Part shown: positions 9,871 through 19,942 of the stretch, one piece after another
Numbering within the stretch: the first letter of the stretch is position 1
Layout: each line of letters opens with the position of its first letter
Source: Neoechinorhynchus agilis
Taxonomy: Eukaryota > Acanthocephala
Assembly (NCBI GenBank): GCA_051530055.1
Contig: CM121343.1
Location: 620,001 to 684,000, forward strand
DNA: 64,000 bases
Reading direction: 5' to 3'
Position numbers and translations under genes: made by a program
The notes under the pieces: generated by a model
What the model was told of the DNA's origin: nothing
Database searches by the model: none
The model's input: the letters and a program-made list of their open reading frames with translations, nothing else

Positions 9871-11135
9871 GGTTGTAGATTACAATTACTAATTATCTAC
9901 GACTATTTCCTTTATATTTTTTAAATCTTTTCTAATTGGCTGAAAAGTTTGAGCTCATGAACGTCGATTTGGGTTTAAAGCATTCGTTAGTAATATTCTT
10001 AAGAATTAAATTTCGTTATTTAAGCTGTTTTTTGGTTGTAGATTACAATTAAACACTTCGTAATTATCTAGGACTATTTCCTTTATATTTTTAAATCTTT
10101 TCTAATTGGCTGAAAAGTTTGAGCTCATGAACGTCGATTTGAGTTTAAAGCATTCGTTAGTAATATTCTTAAGAATTAAATTTCGTTATTTAAGCTGTTT
10201 TTTGGGTTATAAATTGCAATTAAACACTCCGTAATTATCTAGGACTATTTCCTTTATATTTTTAAATCTTTTCTAATTGGCTGAAAAGTTTGAGCTCATG
10301 AACGCCAATTTGTGTTTAAAGTATTCGTTAGTAATATTCTTAAGAATTAAATTTCGTTATTTAAGCCGTTTTTGGGTTGTAAATTACAATTAAACACGTC
10401 CTAATTATCTACGATTATTTCCTTTATATTTTTATATCTTTTCTAATTGGCCGAGAAGTTTGAGCTCACGTACAACTCATGAACGTCGATTTGTGCTTAA
10501 AGTATTCGTTATTAATATTCTTAAGAATTAAATTTCGTTATTTAAGCCGTTTTGGGTTGTAGATTACAATTAAAAAGGTCGTAATTATCTACGACTATTT
10601 CCTTTATATTTTTTAAATCTTTTCTAATTGGCCGAGAAGTTTGAGCTCATGAACGTCGATTTGTGTTTAAAGTATTCGTTAGTAATATTCTTAAGAATTA
10701 AATTTCGTTATTTAAGCCGTTTTTGGGTTATAAATTGCAATTAAGCACGTCCTAATTATCTAGGACTGTTTCCTTTATATTTTTTAAATCTTTTCTAATT
10801 GGCTGAAAAGTTTGAGCTCATGAACGTCGATTTGTGGTTAAAGTATTCGTTATTAATTTTCTTAAGAATTAAATTTCGTTATTTAAGCCGTTTTTGGGTT
10901 GTAAATTGCAATTAAAAGCGTCAAAAGTTTGAGCTCACGTACAACTCATGAACGCCAATTTGTGTTTAAAGCATTCGTTATTAATATTCTTAAGAATAAA
11001 ATTTCGTTATTTAAGCCGTTTTGGGTTATAAAGTCGTAATTATCTACGATTATTTCCTTTATATTTTTATATCTAATCTCATTGGCTGAAAAGTTTGAGC
11101 TCATGAACGTCGATTTGTGTTCGTTATTAATCTTG
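9871..11135. repeat. satellite array, unit about 171 bp, 7-8 copies
   Basis: Units begin at GGTTGTAGATTACAATTA-like words at 9871, 10034, 10205, 10375, 10555, 10726 and 10898, with a degraded copy at about 11030. Each contains CTAATTGGCTGAAAAGTTTG, GAGCTCATGAACG and TTCTTAAGAATTAAATTTCG. One unit is 180 bp through a small internal insertion (CACGTACAACTCATG), which is shared with the deleted copy at 10935. No coding capacity. Confidence 0.9.
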
Positions 11136-11168
11136 TTAAGTGGAAAAATATACACAATTTATATTAGT

Positions 11169-11675
11169 TTATGAATTATGTAAAATGGTCATGGAAATGA
11201 TGATGATGATGATGCTGAACAATGTTCGATGAATTTGATTTGTGATGGCGATGTTCGAATTGAGTTCCGGTTCACTGTGCCAGTGGACGTAAGCATACGA
11301 AGGAGCCATCGATTTTGTTTCATTTGAAATTAGATGGCACGAGTAGAGAAAAGTTATTCTGTTTCGAGTCGATTGAGCAATATGAGAATTTCCAACACGA
11401 GTGTTCAATTTGACGCATGATTGATTGAGTTTTTGATGATCAAGAAGTATCGGCTTATAGGTATTTTTCGGAGATTTGTGATCTTTTATATCGAGAAAAC
11501 AAATAAGATTCAATGGCACAGAAAACCTGGTTGCCGGATTGACACATGCAAGGATATGATCGGGAAAATGGTCATCATTGAAAACGCGGCTTTCATTTGG
11601 ACTCATTTGAACTTGTAAATGAGCATTTGACTCATGGAATAAGATCGACAGCTGAATGATGAATATCACTTGCAT
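11169..11675 (-). CDS. small secreted or membrane-anchored protein, family unknown
   Basis: Single open frame of 168 codons from an ATG at 11675. The N-terminus MQVIFIIQLSILFHESNA looks like a signal peptide. The C-terminus is hydrophobic (TLFSIIIIIISMTILHNS), as in GPI-anchored or single-pass proteins. Between them are a few cysteines (LACVN, LICFL, SCVKL, YSCHL) and possible N-glycosylation sites (NES, NQS, NET). No family recognised. It lies just beyond the 171 bp array and upstream of nothing obvious on the same strand. A single exon in a genome of split genes lowers confidence. Confidence 0.45.
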   Translation of the reverse strand: MQVIFIIQLSILFHESNAHLQVQMSPNESRVFNDDHFPDHILACVNPATRFSVPLNLICFLDIKDHKSPKNTYKPILLDHQKLNQSCVKLNTRVGNSHIAQSTRNRITFLYSCHLISNETKSMAPSYAYVHWHSEPELNSNIAITNQIHRTLFSIIIIIISMTILHNS

Positions 11676-12113
11676 ATCGTTACGAACACGTAAGCGTAGA
11701 TCGGGTCGTTTGTTGCTGACGTTTGACCACGCAGTTTGTCTCTGGTGCAGATGGTGCTTTTACTGTAAACTACTAAAAACGTATACGTTGTTGTTGTTTT
11801 CCGTTGGAATTTCCCGATAGTACACACTTTCGAAACTCTGGGCGTTTTGTTTGTCTTAAAGGTTACGCGCGCGCGCAACCGCCAGATGGTTTCACAAACA
11901 CGTGCACGAATACGCCGTTCGACGACGACGACGACGATGATCGATTGGCTGGGTGGTCGTCGGTGATGAACACTGGATGAAACGAACACTTTTCATTTTC
12001 TAAGAAACGACCTTGCACCCTGTTAAAAACGTTTTCTTTCACCCTTTCACACACAAAGGCAACTTATTTGCATTCATTTACATACGCTAACCGACGTCGT
12101 CGTCTTCGTCGTT

Positions 12114-12725
12114 TCATGGGACCTTTTTGAGTGACGCGCTGGATGAACATTGCCATGAACGATAATCTTCTATATTAAATAGACTCAAATCAGTCTCGTC
12201 TTGTATTCCAAGCTCTTGTAAACTACGCCCATCGCCCATATACGGAGCATTGCTCACTCCTTTACGATTTATGAGCACTTCAGATCCCTTACAACCAAAC
12301 GCATGACCTTCTACCGCAAACTGGTCGTAGTGGTCCAATAGTGCACTCCGAAATGGAATCGGTAAATCGGCCGCTGTCGAACGCCATGAGGGATTCTGAA
12401 GCTCCTCTTTTACTATCACCAACAAATCACTAAGTGTCGTTGCCGATAATTGAATGTCTTTTAACACTAAAGGACGAACATTCCGATCTTGAAACGATCT
12501 TACGAGTCGAATAGTCAACTTTGCCATCGTCTCACGCGCACAAATCATCAATCACGCCGTGTACATGAGCTCTTTTATACTCACGGAAGAATGATAAGTA
12601 TTGGCGAATAAAGCTCTCAACAACTCATCCTTCTCAGGGTCGCACGAAAACCAGTTTTCATCCACGATTTCTATGCCTTCCGCTATTTCTTCGATTAGGA
12701 CAAGGAAAGACTCCAAATCGGTCAT
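12114..12725 (-). CDS. UPF0538 family protein (C2orf76 homologue), possibly with an extra N-terminal exon
   Basis: The conserved part is 12527-12114 (from MAKLTIRLV, 137 aa). The family signatures are LTIRLVRSFQDRNVRPLV near the N-terminus, LPIPFRSALLDHYD in the middle, and ELGIQDETDLSLFNIEDYRSW at the end. The family has a ubiquitin-like appearance and no assigned function. Upstream, 12725-12585 is an open exon starting MTDLESFLVLIEEIAEGIE and ending at a good donor (GTGAGT). A 54 bp intron to 12531 joins it in frame to the conserved part, giving 185 aa. The family usually starts near MAKL, so the extra 47 residues may instead be a separate small protein or an upstream ORF. Confidence 0.8.
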
Positions 12726-12729
12726 CTCC

Positions 12730-13084
12730 TGTACAAAGCCTCCGATCCCACATTAATACCCCTTCAAAAACAAGTCCCACCTCCCTTGCCTTCAACATCC
12801 GACATCCAGACACCGTTTAGCAAAGATAGATGCTGGCAAGTGTGTGGATCCTGCATTTCTTACATTAATAAAACGTGTTTATATTTCCCAACTTTTCGAA
12901 TAAATCGACTGTATCGCTCCATTTGATCCTCCGTTTCCCGGTACCAACTTCCTTCAATGTGTCCGTAAAAAGTGTCGGTATCATGGTTTAAATGTTTTAC
13001 GCAACACCGATTTCCATGATCCCACCTAATTTTGATTGGTGAGAGCTTAGTTTACTGTTATTTTATAAAGTTCGACTTTAATGC
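12730..13084. other. intergenic
   Basis: Short spacer with no recognised gene; probably the promoter side of the UPF0538 gene. Confidence 0.3.
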
Positions 13085-13482
13085 ATCCCAGCCAATAATA
13101 ACCACACGTTTATTTGTTTTTAATTAACAAAACAATGGGTGGCTCCGGATTAACATGAGTCCAATCCGTTTCCGGCGCAGCTCCCTATCACCGGCGCTCC
13201 TTTTTCCGCAATGATCAATCTTCTGAAATACCATGACAGGGAATGAACCGGAGGAAAGACCCAACCTCACAAACTCTCCTGCAAACAATAACCACCTACC
13301 TTCCCTTACTCGATCGGACTTCCTCCGAGCGGATATTCCCACTCGACCAAAACAGTAATATACTCAATAATCAACATCCGCATTTTTTGAACAACTCTGA
13401 ACTCGAGTATTCATAAGGACCCAAAGGTACATGGGTTCTATTCTTTGTTATTTTAACAAATAAACGTGTTATTATTATGGGA
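13085..13482. mobile_element. two LINE family A tails in opposite orientation
   Basis: 13235-13482 is a plus-oriented 3' tail ending in GGACCCAAAGGTACATGGGT and AATAAACGTGTTATTATTAT. 13090-13150 is a minus-oriented end (AATAATAACCACACGTTTAT). Open frames in this stretch are not genes. Confidence 0.65.
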
Positions 13483-13719
13483 TCGGTTGAAGCGACAAAA
13501 TTATGCCGCCGAGATGTGTTGAAGATGCAAAATTTTTTATAATTGCGTGAGAAATGATTGTGCCAATTCTAAATGGAATGAAAAACGATTTATGAGTTTT
13601 TCAAAGAATTGAAATGGTCTAGGAATTTCGAGAGATGGAAATCTCTTTGAGTACTTGTTGGCTTTGGGAAATTTATGGGCACAAAAGCCTAAAAGATGGC
13701 TTCTTAATTTAAATGATAG

Positions 13720-14490
13720 ATCATCATTAAATTTTAGTTTGGCCCTTCTTTTCCGGCTTATTTTTTTTAGGCACAAATTCAAACCATCAGAGAAGTGATA
13801 TAACCACAGTCTCTAATGCACGGTTAAAAAGTTTGTATATTCCTCCGGATTCTCAGATATCTCCGAGGAGGCGGGACTCATCAGTGAGTCTCCTCCCTTC
13901 AGCGAGGTATTTCGTCCCCCTTTGGCTGTGCGTCATTGGCGGTAACGGATTCGGACCAGTTGATCCTAACTGGGATCTGTAGCATTAGTCCACTTGACAA
14001 CCTCGACACAACTACGGAATGTACAAACTCAGTCAGTTTTTAGCGGAGGGTGAGCGCCGTATTCTATTTTAAGCTTTTTACTGGCAAGCCGCGTTGTTTC
14101 ATATCATCATTAAATTTTAGTTTGTCCCTTTTTGTCCGGCTTGTTTTTCTAGGCATAAATTCAAACCATCAGAGAAGTGATATAACCACATAGCCTCTAA
14201 TGCACGGTTAAAAAGTTTGTATATTCCTCCGGATTCTCAGATATCTCCGAGGAGACGGGACTCATCAGTGAGTTTCCTCCCTTCAGCGAGGTATTTCGCC
14301 CTCCTTTGGTTGTACGTCATCGGCGATCGTACGCTCGAACCCGTTGGCCCTTAACTTGGATCTGGGGCATTAGTCCACTGGACCAGCTCGTGACAGCTAT
14401 GGAATGTACAAACTCAGCCAATTTTTCGGCGCAGAGTGAGCGCTGTATTCTATTTTAAGTTTTTTACTGGCAAGCCGGTTTGTTTCATGT
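13720..14490. repeat. tandem duplication, unit about 383 bp, 2 copies
   Basis: TCATCATTAAATTTTAG at 13721 recurs at 14104, followed in both by AAACCATCAGAGAAGTGATA, a GGATTCTCAGATATCTCCGA hairpin, GGAATGTACAAACTCAG and GGCAAGCCG. The family is diverged from the 8.0-9.0 kb array. On the minus strand each unit holds GGACGAAATACC and, 28 nt downstream of its GAAA, CTGATGAGTCCCG in copy 1 (a changed word in copy 2). Confidence 0.85.
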
Positions 14491-14946
14491 CGCTTCTGGT
14501 GAGAGTTTTTAAAAACCTTAATTGGGATTCACAATTTTCTCGGAGCAATTTTTGTTGGTAAGTGCGGATAAAACATTATCTCAATAAGATAACTCTATGA
14601 TGCCCTGAATAATTTCTCTCGATCATTATTGGATAATTCGAGTTCTTTTTTTAGCATTTGAATCACAGGTGGCAGGCGAGTTGATGAAACTTAATGGGAG
14701 CAAATGATTTTGCCAAAAGTACTTGGAGGAAGGGAACAATGAGTTGTACAGTTGAACGCAAATGGGAATTCGTCATGCTGTGCAAGTCCAAAAGGAATGT
14801 GGAGACGGCAAGTAAGTGTGCATGTGACTAAATAGGTGAAGCGAATAAGGCATGTCTTACTTTCATCATCACGACCCTGCCTCTTTTGGACTAGAGAACG
14901 TTTGCTCAGGCTAAAGAAGGTTCAAATACCTCAAAAATCGACCACA

Positions 14947-15636
14947 ATGCGACCAGTCGGAAAACCAACAACAATGATGGCTTTTTTATCCATGTTGCTT
15001 CTCCTTCTTATCTTATTTACTTTTGGAATGTTAGTGACGTCCGGTCTGTACAATTTGTTCCTTCTTAAGGAACACGACTATTTTGCCGATTACACTTCGA
15101 CAGCCATTTCGGCTTATCAATTGAGTATTTCCGTATTTGTTTTAACTACAAGCTTTCTAGCACTCATTATGATGAGCTGCCTACGCAAAAGGAGCCTTTA
15201 TCAACACTTCATCCTCAATCAAATGTTAAATATTTTCCTTATGGTTATTCTCCTAGGCGTCATTGCCATCATCGTGAATGGGTTACCGTCAAAAATAAGT
15301 TCCATTCTAAAAAAAGCATTCGATAGCTATGCGACAAGTGAAGATACTGAACGAAGAATCAATCGATTGCAAGCAGATCATAAGTGCTGCGGATTTCATA
15401 ATTTCACAGATTTTGGATCCTCCGTGCCTCAATCTTGCTATCCAACGTCCACTGAAAACCAAACCGAACGCTCACCATTCAGTCAAGGTTGCCACGATGC
15501 CTTGTTACGCCAATACAAAAAGTTATACGACACTCTAATGCCGGTTGTTCTTAGTGCCTCAATCGCCACTTCATTAGCATTGATCTTCTCATACTTCTTT
15601 GAACGGGTTCTCAAAAAAAGGCGGATTCTTCACTAA
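14947..15636 (+). CDS. tetraspanin
   Basis: Four-pass plasma-membrane organiser. The ATG at 14947 gives 229 aa; the frame stays open upstream but without an ATG. TM1 covers about residues 10-35 (MMAFLSMLLLLLILFTFGML), a short loop follows, then TM2 (LSISVFVLTTSFLALIM), TM3 (FLMVILLGVIAIIVNGL), a large extracellular loop with the hallmark CCG (HKCCGFHNF) and two further cysteines (SCYP, GCHD), then TM4 (LMPVVLSASIATSLALIFSY). The large loop is only about 80 residues and has four cysteines, the minimal tetraspanin pattern. Single exon. Which tetraspanin subfamily is not clear. Confidence 0.88.
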   Translation: MRPVGKPTTMMAFLSMLLLLLILFTFGMLVTSGLYNLFLLKEHDYFADYTSTAISAYQLSISVFVLTTSFLALIMMSCLRKRSLYQHFILNQMLNIFLMVILLGVIAIIVNGLPSKISSILKKAFDSYATSEDTERRINRLQADHKCCGFHNFTDFGSSVPQSCYPTSTENQTERSPFSQGCHDALLRQYKKLYDTLMPVVLSASIATSLALIFSYFFERVLKKRRILH

Positions 15637-15639
15637 AAC

Positions 15640-16505
15640 ATAACTATCTCGTTTTTGTGCGAACAGATTGTATAATCCTGATCACACTAAATTTATCATG
15701 TTTGAGGCGCGTTTTGACAATTCGTCCATGAACGCAAAAGTTAATCAAATACAGATCATTAAAATGGATACATACGAACGGCTTTAACTTTATGTTTCAA
15801 ATCAATGCTCAGTTTTAGAGTCAACCAACTTATCTTGGTTTCCCGTGCGCTGTCGCGAAACTTTAACCGTGAAATATCGTGCTTAGTTGTAATTTTTGAG
15901 AAATTGGATGCTACCGCTTCCAACGGCGACATTCAGTAAAGTCAGTCGGATTATACAGATAAATTGTAATTACTATTGTCAAATCGCTGCTCATAAATGG
16001 ATAATATTGTCCGAAAACCATCGTGTTAGAAAAGTAGCACCAACAATCGAGTGATAGACTCTTTTAAGAAATATTTAAAACGGACTCTGACTGCGTGGGG
16101 TCCGTATATTGGTACCACCGCAAAGTCAAATGGAAAGGATCAAAAGTCCGCTTCCCCTCACTTTCATCCATAATAACTGATGGTGATTGTTAATGCTTAA
16201 TTTTCTGTATGTGGTCTTCGAAAAAACCAAATTGATTTTCGTATACAGTGTCTAAAAAATGCGTCTTTTAAAAGCTACTATTTATTCAAGCCTTCTTAGA
16301 TCCATTCAAGGATGGAAACAGTGAATAGCAACACCCCTATGGATCTTCTTTGACCCTAAGAATAGCGCAAAACATAATTTCAATTGGAATGAACGGAAAT
16401 TCTGTGTAATTATTTAAAAACTGTCCATGGATCAATTTACTACAAGGCTTATTGGTGATTATTAATTTTTAACTGTGTGCATAAGGCAACGCTTGAGAAC
16501 TTGTA
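15640..16505. other. intergenic
   Basis: Tetraspanin 3' flank, AT-rich; no gene recognised. Confidence 0.4.
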
Positions 16506-16507
16506 AT

Positions 16508-17900
16508 ATTAATCCCTTTTTTATTGAACAAAGCAGAAGAACCATGTACTTTTGGGTCCTTGTGCACATTCGAACCAAATCACTGTTAATTTTGAAGTGG
16601 ACGACGTGTCCGGTCGGGTGGGAAGGTTGATCGCAGGGGAGTTTGTAAAGTTGGTCTATCCTCCCAATCATTTCAGGTTATAATATCCGAAAAGATTGGG
16701 CAGCATGGAAAAAGGAGCGTAGATTTAGGGATGTTCGAAGTATAGGAGGATGAAACGAATTAGGATTACGAGTGTTGTGCTCGTTTTAAAAGTGGATAAA
16801 AAGTGGTAAAAATTGTGGTGGTAGGGTTAAGATTGTTCGCTGAAAATATTTTAAAAATATTCGGCGAGAGAGGGAAAAGCAACTGTACAAATTTTAAAGG
16901 CTTTCTTTGTGAAACGTTGCAAGGTGAAGGATTTGTGATTTGGACAAGTTGCAAGTTGAAGTAAAATTTCGAGAGAGGGGCGAGGGGACTCCTAAATGGC
17001 GGAGGCGTTTGAGGAGGTAAATTTTAATGGTTTTACGCTCGAGGAAAAGTGCAATGTGGGAGTCCCATTTCAGATTTGATTGAAATCGTAGACCCAGAAT
17101 TTTGAGCGAGGTGACTCGTTAGATGTCATTTGGCAGATCGAGGTACGTTATGGGTATACGGGAGATTGAAGGGATCATTTCGAAGCATTTAGAGATGTTC
17201 AGGTAGAGTTTGTGATTGGTGCAGAAATCTTTGATGTGGATAATTTCGTTAGATATTAAAGAAGCGGGGGTGATTTAGTGATGAGTCTTTGATCGCCGGC
17301 ATATAAGAAAAGCTTAGAATGAGACGAGCGAGGTTTAAGTTCGTTCAAGAAAATATTAAAAAGATGTGGTGACAGGAAGGTACCTCGAGGAACGCATTTG
17401 GTTATCGAGGAGGTAGCCCGGCAATGAATGTTTTGTTGGCGATTGTAAAGATAAGAGGCTAGCCAGTGGATCTGCCAAGCGTTTAGACCGAAATCGGAAT
17501 AGGCCTGAAGGAGTAATGAATGGTCTACGAAATAGATGCTTTCGATCTGACCAGTTGCGTGAGATGGATGCAAAGTGGGGCATTCGTTACCGAAAATTTG
17601 GGCCGGAAAACTAATTGTAGGGCGATAATTTGTCGTGATATTTTTTGAAAGAGTGGGCGATTCTGTGGAAATCGAATGTCTATTTTTGGGTAGAAGAATT
17701 ACTTTAACAGTTTTCAGGCACGAGGCATGGATGCCACATAAAAAGCTGTCATTTATAATAAGGGTTCAAATTTGAATCAGGGCCGAGATCCTCATTGATG
17801 GATGCTTGGGCATGTTTCAGTTCACAAGAGGACAAATTTGGAAAGGGATCAGAGTTGCGTAGACCAAGAGAGAGTTCTGGACAACCAACCACCATGTTAA
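16508..17900 (-). pseudogene. LINE family A (Jockey/CR1-like) reverse transcriptase, decayed copy with 3' tail
   Basis: Minus strand 17573-17256 encodes an RT palm fragment: VDHSLLLQAYSDFGLNAWQI, SYLYNRQQ, VPRGTFLSPHLFNIFLNEL and the catalytic box as LYAGDQ, where active elements have YADD. The frame is broken on both sides, and a second fragment (16954-16766) is only weakly open. The 3' end at about 16510 carries the same GGACCCAAAAGTACATGGTT tail word as four other truncated copies in this window, with AATAAA next to it. Inactive. Confidence 0.8.
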
Positions 17901-18790
17901 GTTGCCGCCCGAATGAATTTTAGAGGAAAGCAAGTTTTTGCGAGCAACAAGTATTTTTTGTGAGATGGTATATTGTGAGAAAAGATGAAAAATTAATTAA
18001 AGAACGAGATGATTTAATGCGAAGTTGTTTGGCGTTTCGTCGTATTTTTTATTTACACTTTTTTTGGCAAAGGATTGAATTTAGTTAAATTTACAAGTTT
18101 TGGAAGATAATGTTCTGTGGAGCCGCCTTTTTCCTCACGCTGGCGATTGTTTTTTGTTGAGAGGAAATAAAGAAAAATAATTTAATATTTCATTCTCTAC
18201 GTGGGACTTCTTCAGAATCTATAGAAAAGGTAGGATGGGAGCCTCAATTTGGTTAATAATCGGGCTTGTTGTTGCCAAACTTGTCTGATTAAATCATTTT
18301 CTTTATCTCACCGGACCAAAAACTCGCATTTTTTTAAAACGGGGCGATTTTATCACATTTTGTCTGAAAAGTTCCATAAAGGTTCGATTTCTTTATTTTG
18401 ACAACCTTTCATTTAGAATAACGGATTTATGAAATTATCATAATTTATAGGAGCGACTCCAAGATAAAGAGGTCCGATCATGGGTCAGAATAGGGTGAAG
18501 GGAAATGAAAATCAAATAATAGAAATGATGATTGAGGGCACAACTCCGATTTACCACAACGAGCTAAAAGCGCTATACTTAAGTTTCCTTTTGATGAAAA
18601 TTTGAAATGTTTTTACACTAACTTTTAATAAAGAAAAATGCATGGAATCCATAACTTTGGACTTCAAATTTCTTTGATTACTTTCCTATAGCGCGAATTG
18701 CGCAGAAATTTTAATCTCCACATTTTCTTGCGCTCAAAAGTGAGAGGTTATTTTTAAAAACACAACTTCGCCATTCGTTTTGTTACACGT
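17900..18790. other. intergenic with one hammerhead-like motif
   Basis: No gene recognised. The minus strand at 18215-18181 reads CTGAAGAAGTCCCACG, then GAATGAAATATT: the core words CTGAAGA and GAAATATT separated by 17 nt. Confidence 0.35.
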
Positions 18791-19147
18791 TCAATTGAGG
18801 CCATAAGCAAATAAATGGACTATACATCGAAACGGGCTTTGGCGTACCATTACAGTAAGGGTCCAATCGGCAGAAGCAAGAAAAGAAACGCTGTTTGCAA
18901 TATCTAATTGATCACAATCACGGTCAAGTTCCACGATTACGCAATATTTAAAAGGCCATCGCAAATTAATCATCGCCTGCAAAATCGATTCGGAAATCGC
19001 TGATATGTCTTCTGTTGAATCATCGGGATCACATTGAAGTCGAGATATATGAGAGTGCATCAAAAGAGATAAATCCTGGTGCAATTGTCTCAAAAACGAA
19101 CTATTTAAATTCACCATTTGAAAGCGAATTTCGACATTTTGCATCAT
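18791..19147 (-). CDS. Tctex-type dynein light chain
   Basis: Small dimeric light chain that binds dynein intermediate chain and cargo adaptors. The ATG at 19147 (MMQNVEIRFQM) gives 118 aa, close to the family's 110-115. The C-terminal half shows the diagnostic pattern: an amphipathic helix (ESILQAMINLRWPFKYCVIV, equivalent to the LNKPFKYIVTC region), a strand with ...SVSFLASADWTLTVMV, and the terminal FRCIVHLFAYGLN, equivalent to the usual YCIVSVFGLAI. Single exon. The N-terminal third is diverged, so the paralogue (TCTEX1D or DYNLT type) is uncertain. Confidence 0.8.
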   Translation of the reverse strand: MMQNVEIRFQMVNLNSSFLRQLHQDLSLLMHSHISRLQCDPDDSTEDISAISESILQAMINLRWPFKYCVIVELDRDCDQLDIANSVSFLASADWTLTVMVRQSPFRCIVHLFAYGLN

Positions 19148-19153
19148 GTACAA

Positions 19154-19942
19154 ATTAGAAATAATTTAAACTTAAAATTGTTACTATAACAACTGTTGAT
19201 GTGGCTTAGAAGATATTTCGTGGTTTTGAATTTGAACTCACGTTTGTAAAGTGCATAACCAACAAAATAATCTGAACTCTAAGACAACCTCTATGTTGAG
19301 GAAGTAAAACTATAATTGTCTTAGCAAAATCGACGACTTCCTTTCCTAATTTTCAACGACTTCGTCTATAAAGCTTTTAGTAAAACATGAACTGTACGAA
19401 AGGGGCTTAAGATCAAAAAATCCACTTTTTACGTCTATTTTTTAATTGGATAATTCTCTATTTTCATGTCGAATTGAAAGGTGCGAAGTAGTAGGTTCAC
19501 AATAGTGCCGAAAGTACGAATCCCTTATTCTTGATATAAAAATGTTTAAGAGCCAAAATAATGATCATATATCGGATGCGCCGAAAATGAAGAATCACGG
19601 AATAGAATGGGACATGTATTTATAAAGCGTTTTTCAAGGAAATGGAATATACAAGAGAAAATGTTATAAGAACGGGCTATCTTCGGCTATTAGACAAAAC
19701 GATTTGGTAGGCGAATCCATAGCGTCACTTATTTAATGCGAGGTTCGTAGCTTTGTTCCACGACTGCGAAGTAAGAAAATTTGAAGAATCGATTGTCTGA
19801 TTGGGTGATAATTTAGAAAGGTAATTGCTAGTGGACTATACGATAGAACGAAACGATTAATCATAAGTTACATTATTTTTGAACAAGTAAATTTGTGCAC
19901 AAGCAAGAGAAAGAATATGTCTGAGGACATATCTTTCGACTT
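19154..19942. other. intergenic
   Basis: Promoter side of the light-chain gene and 3' flank of the GRIP-like gene. No gene recognised. Confidence 0.4.
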
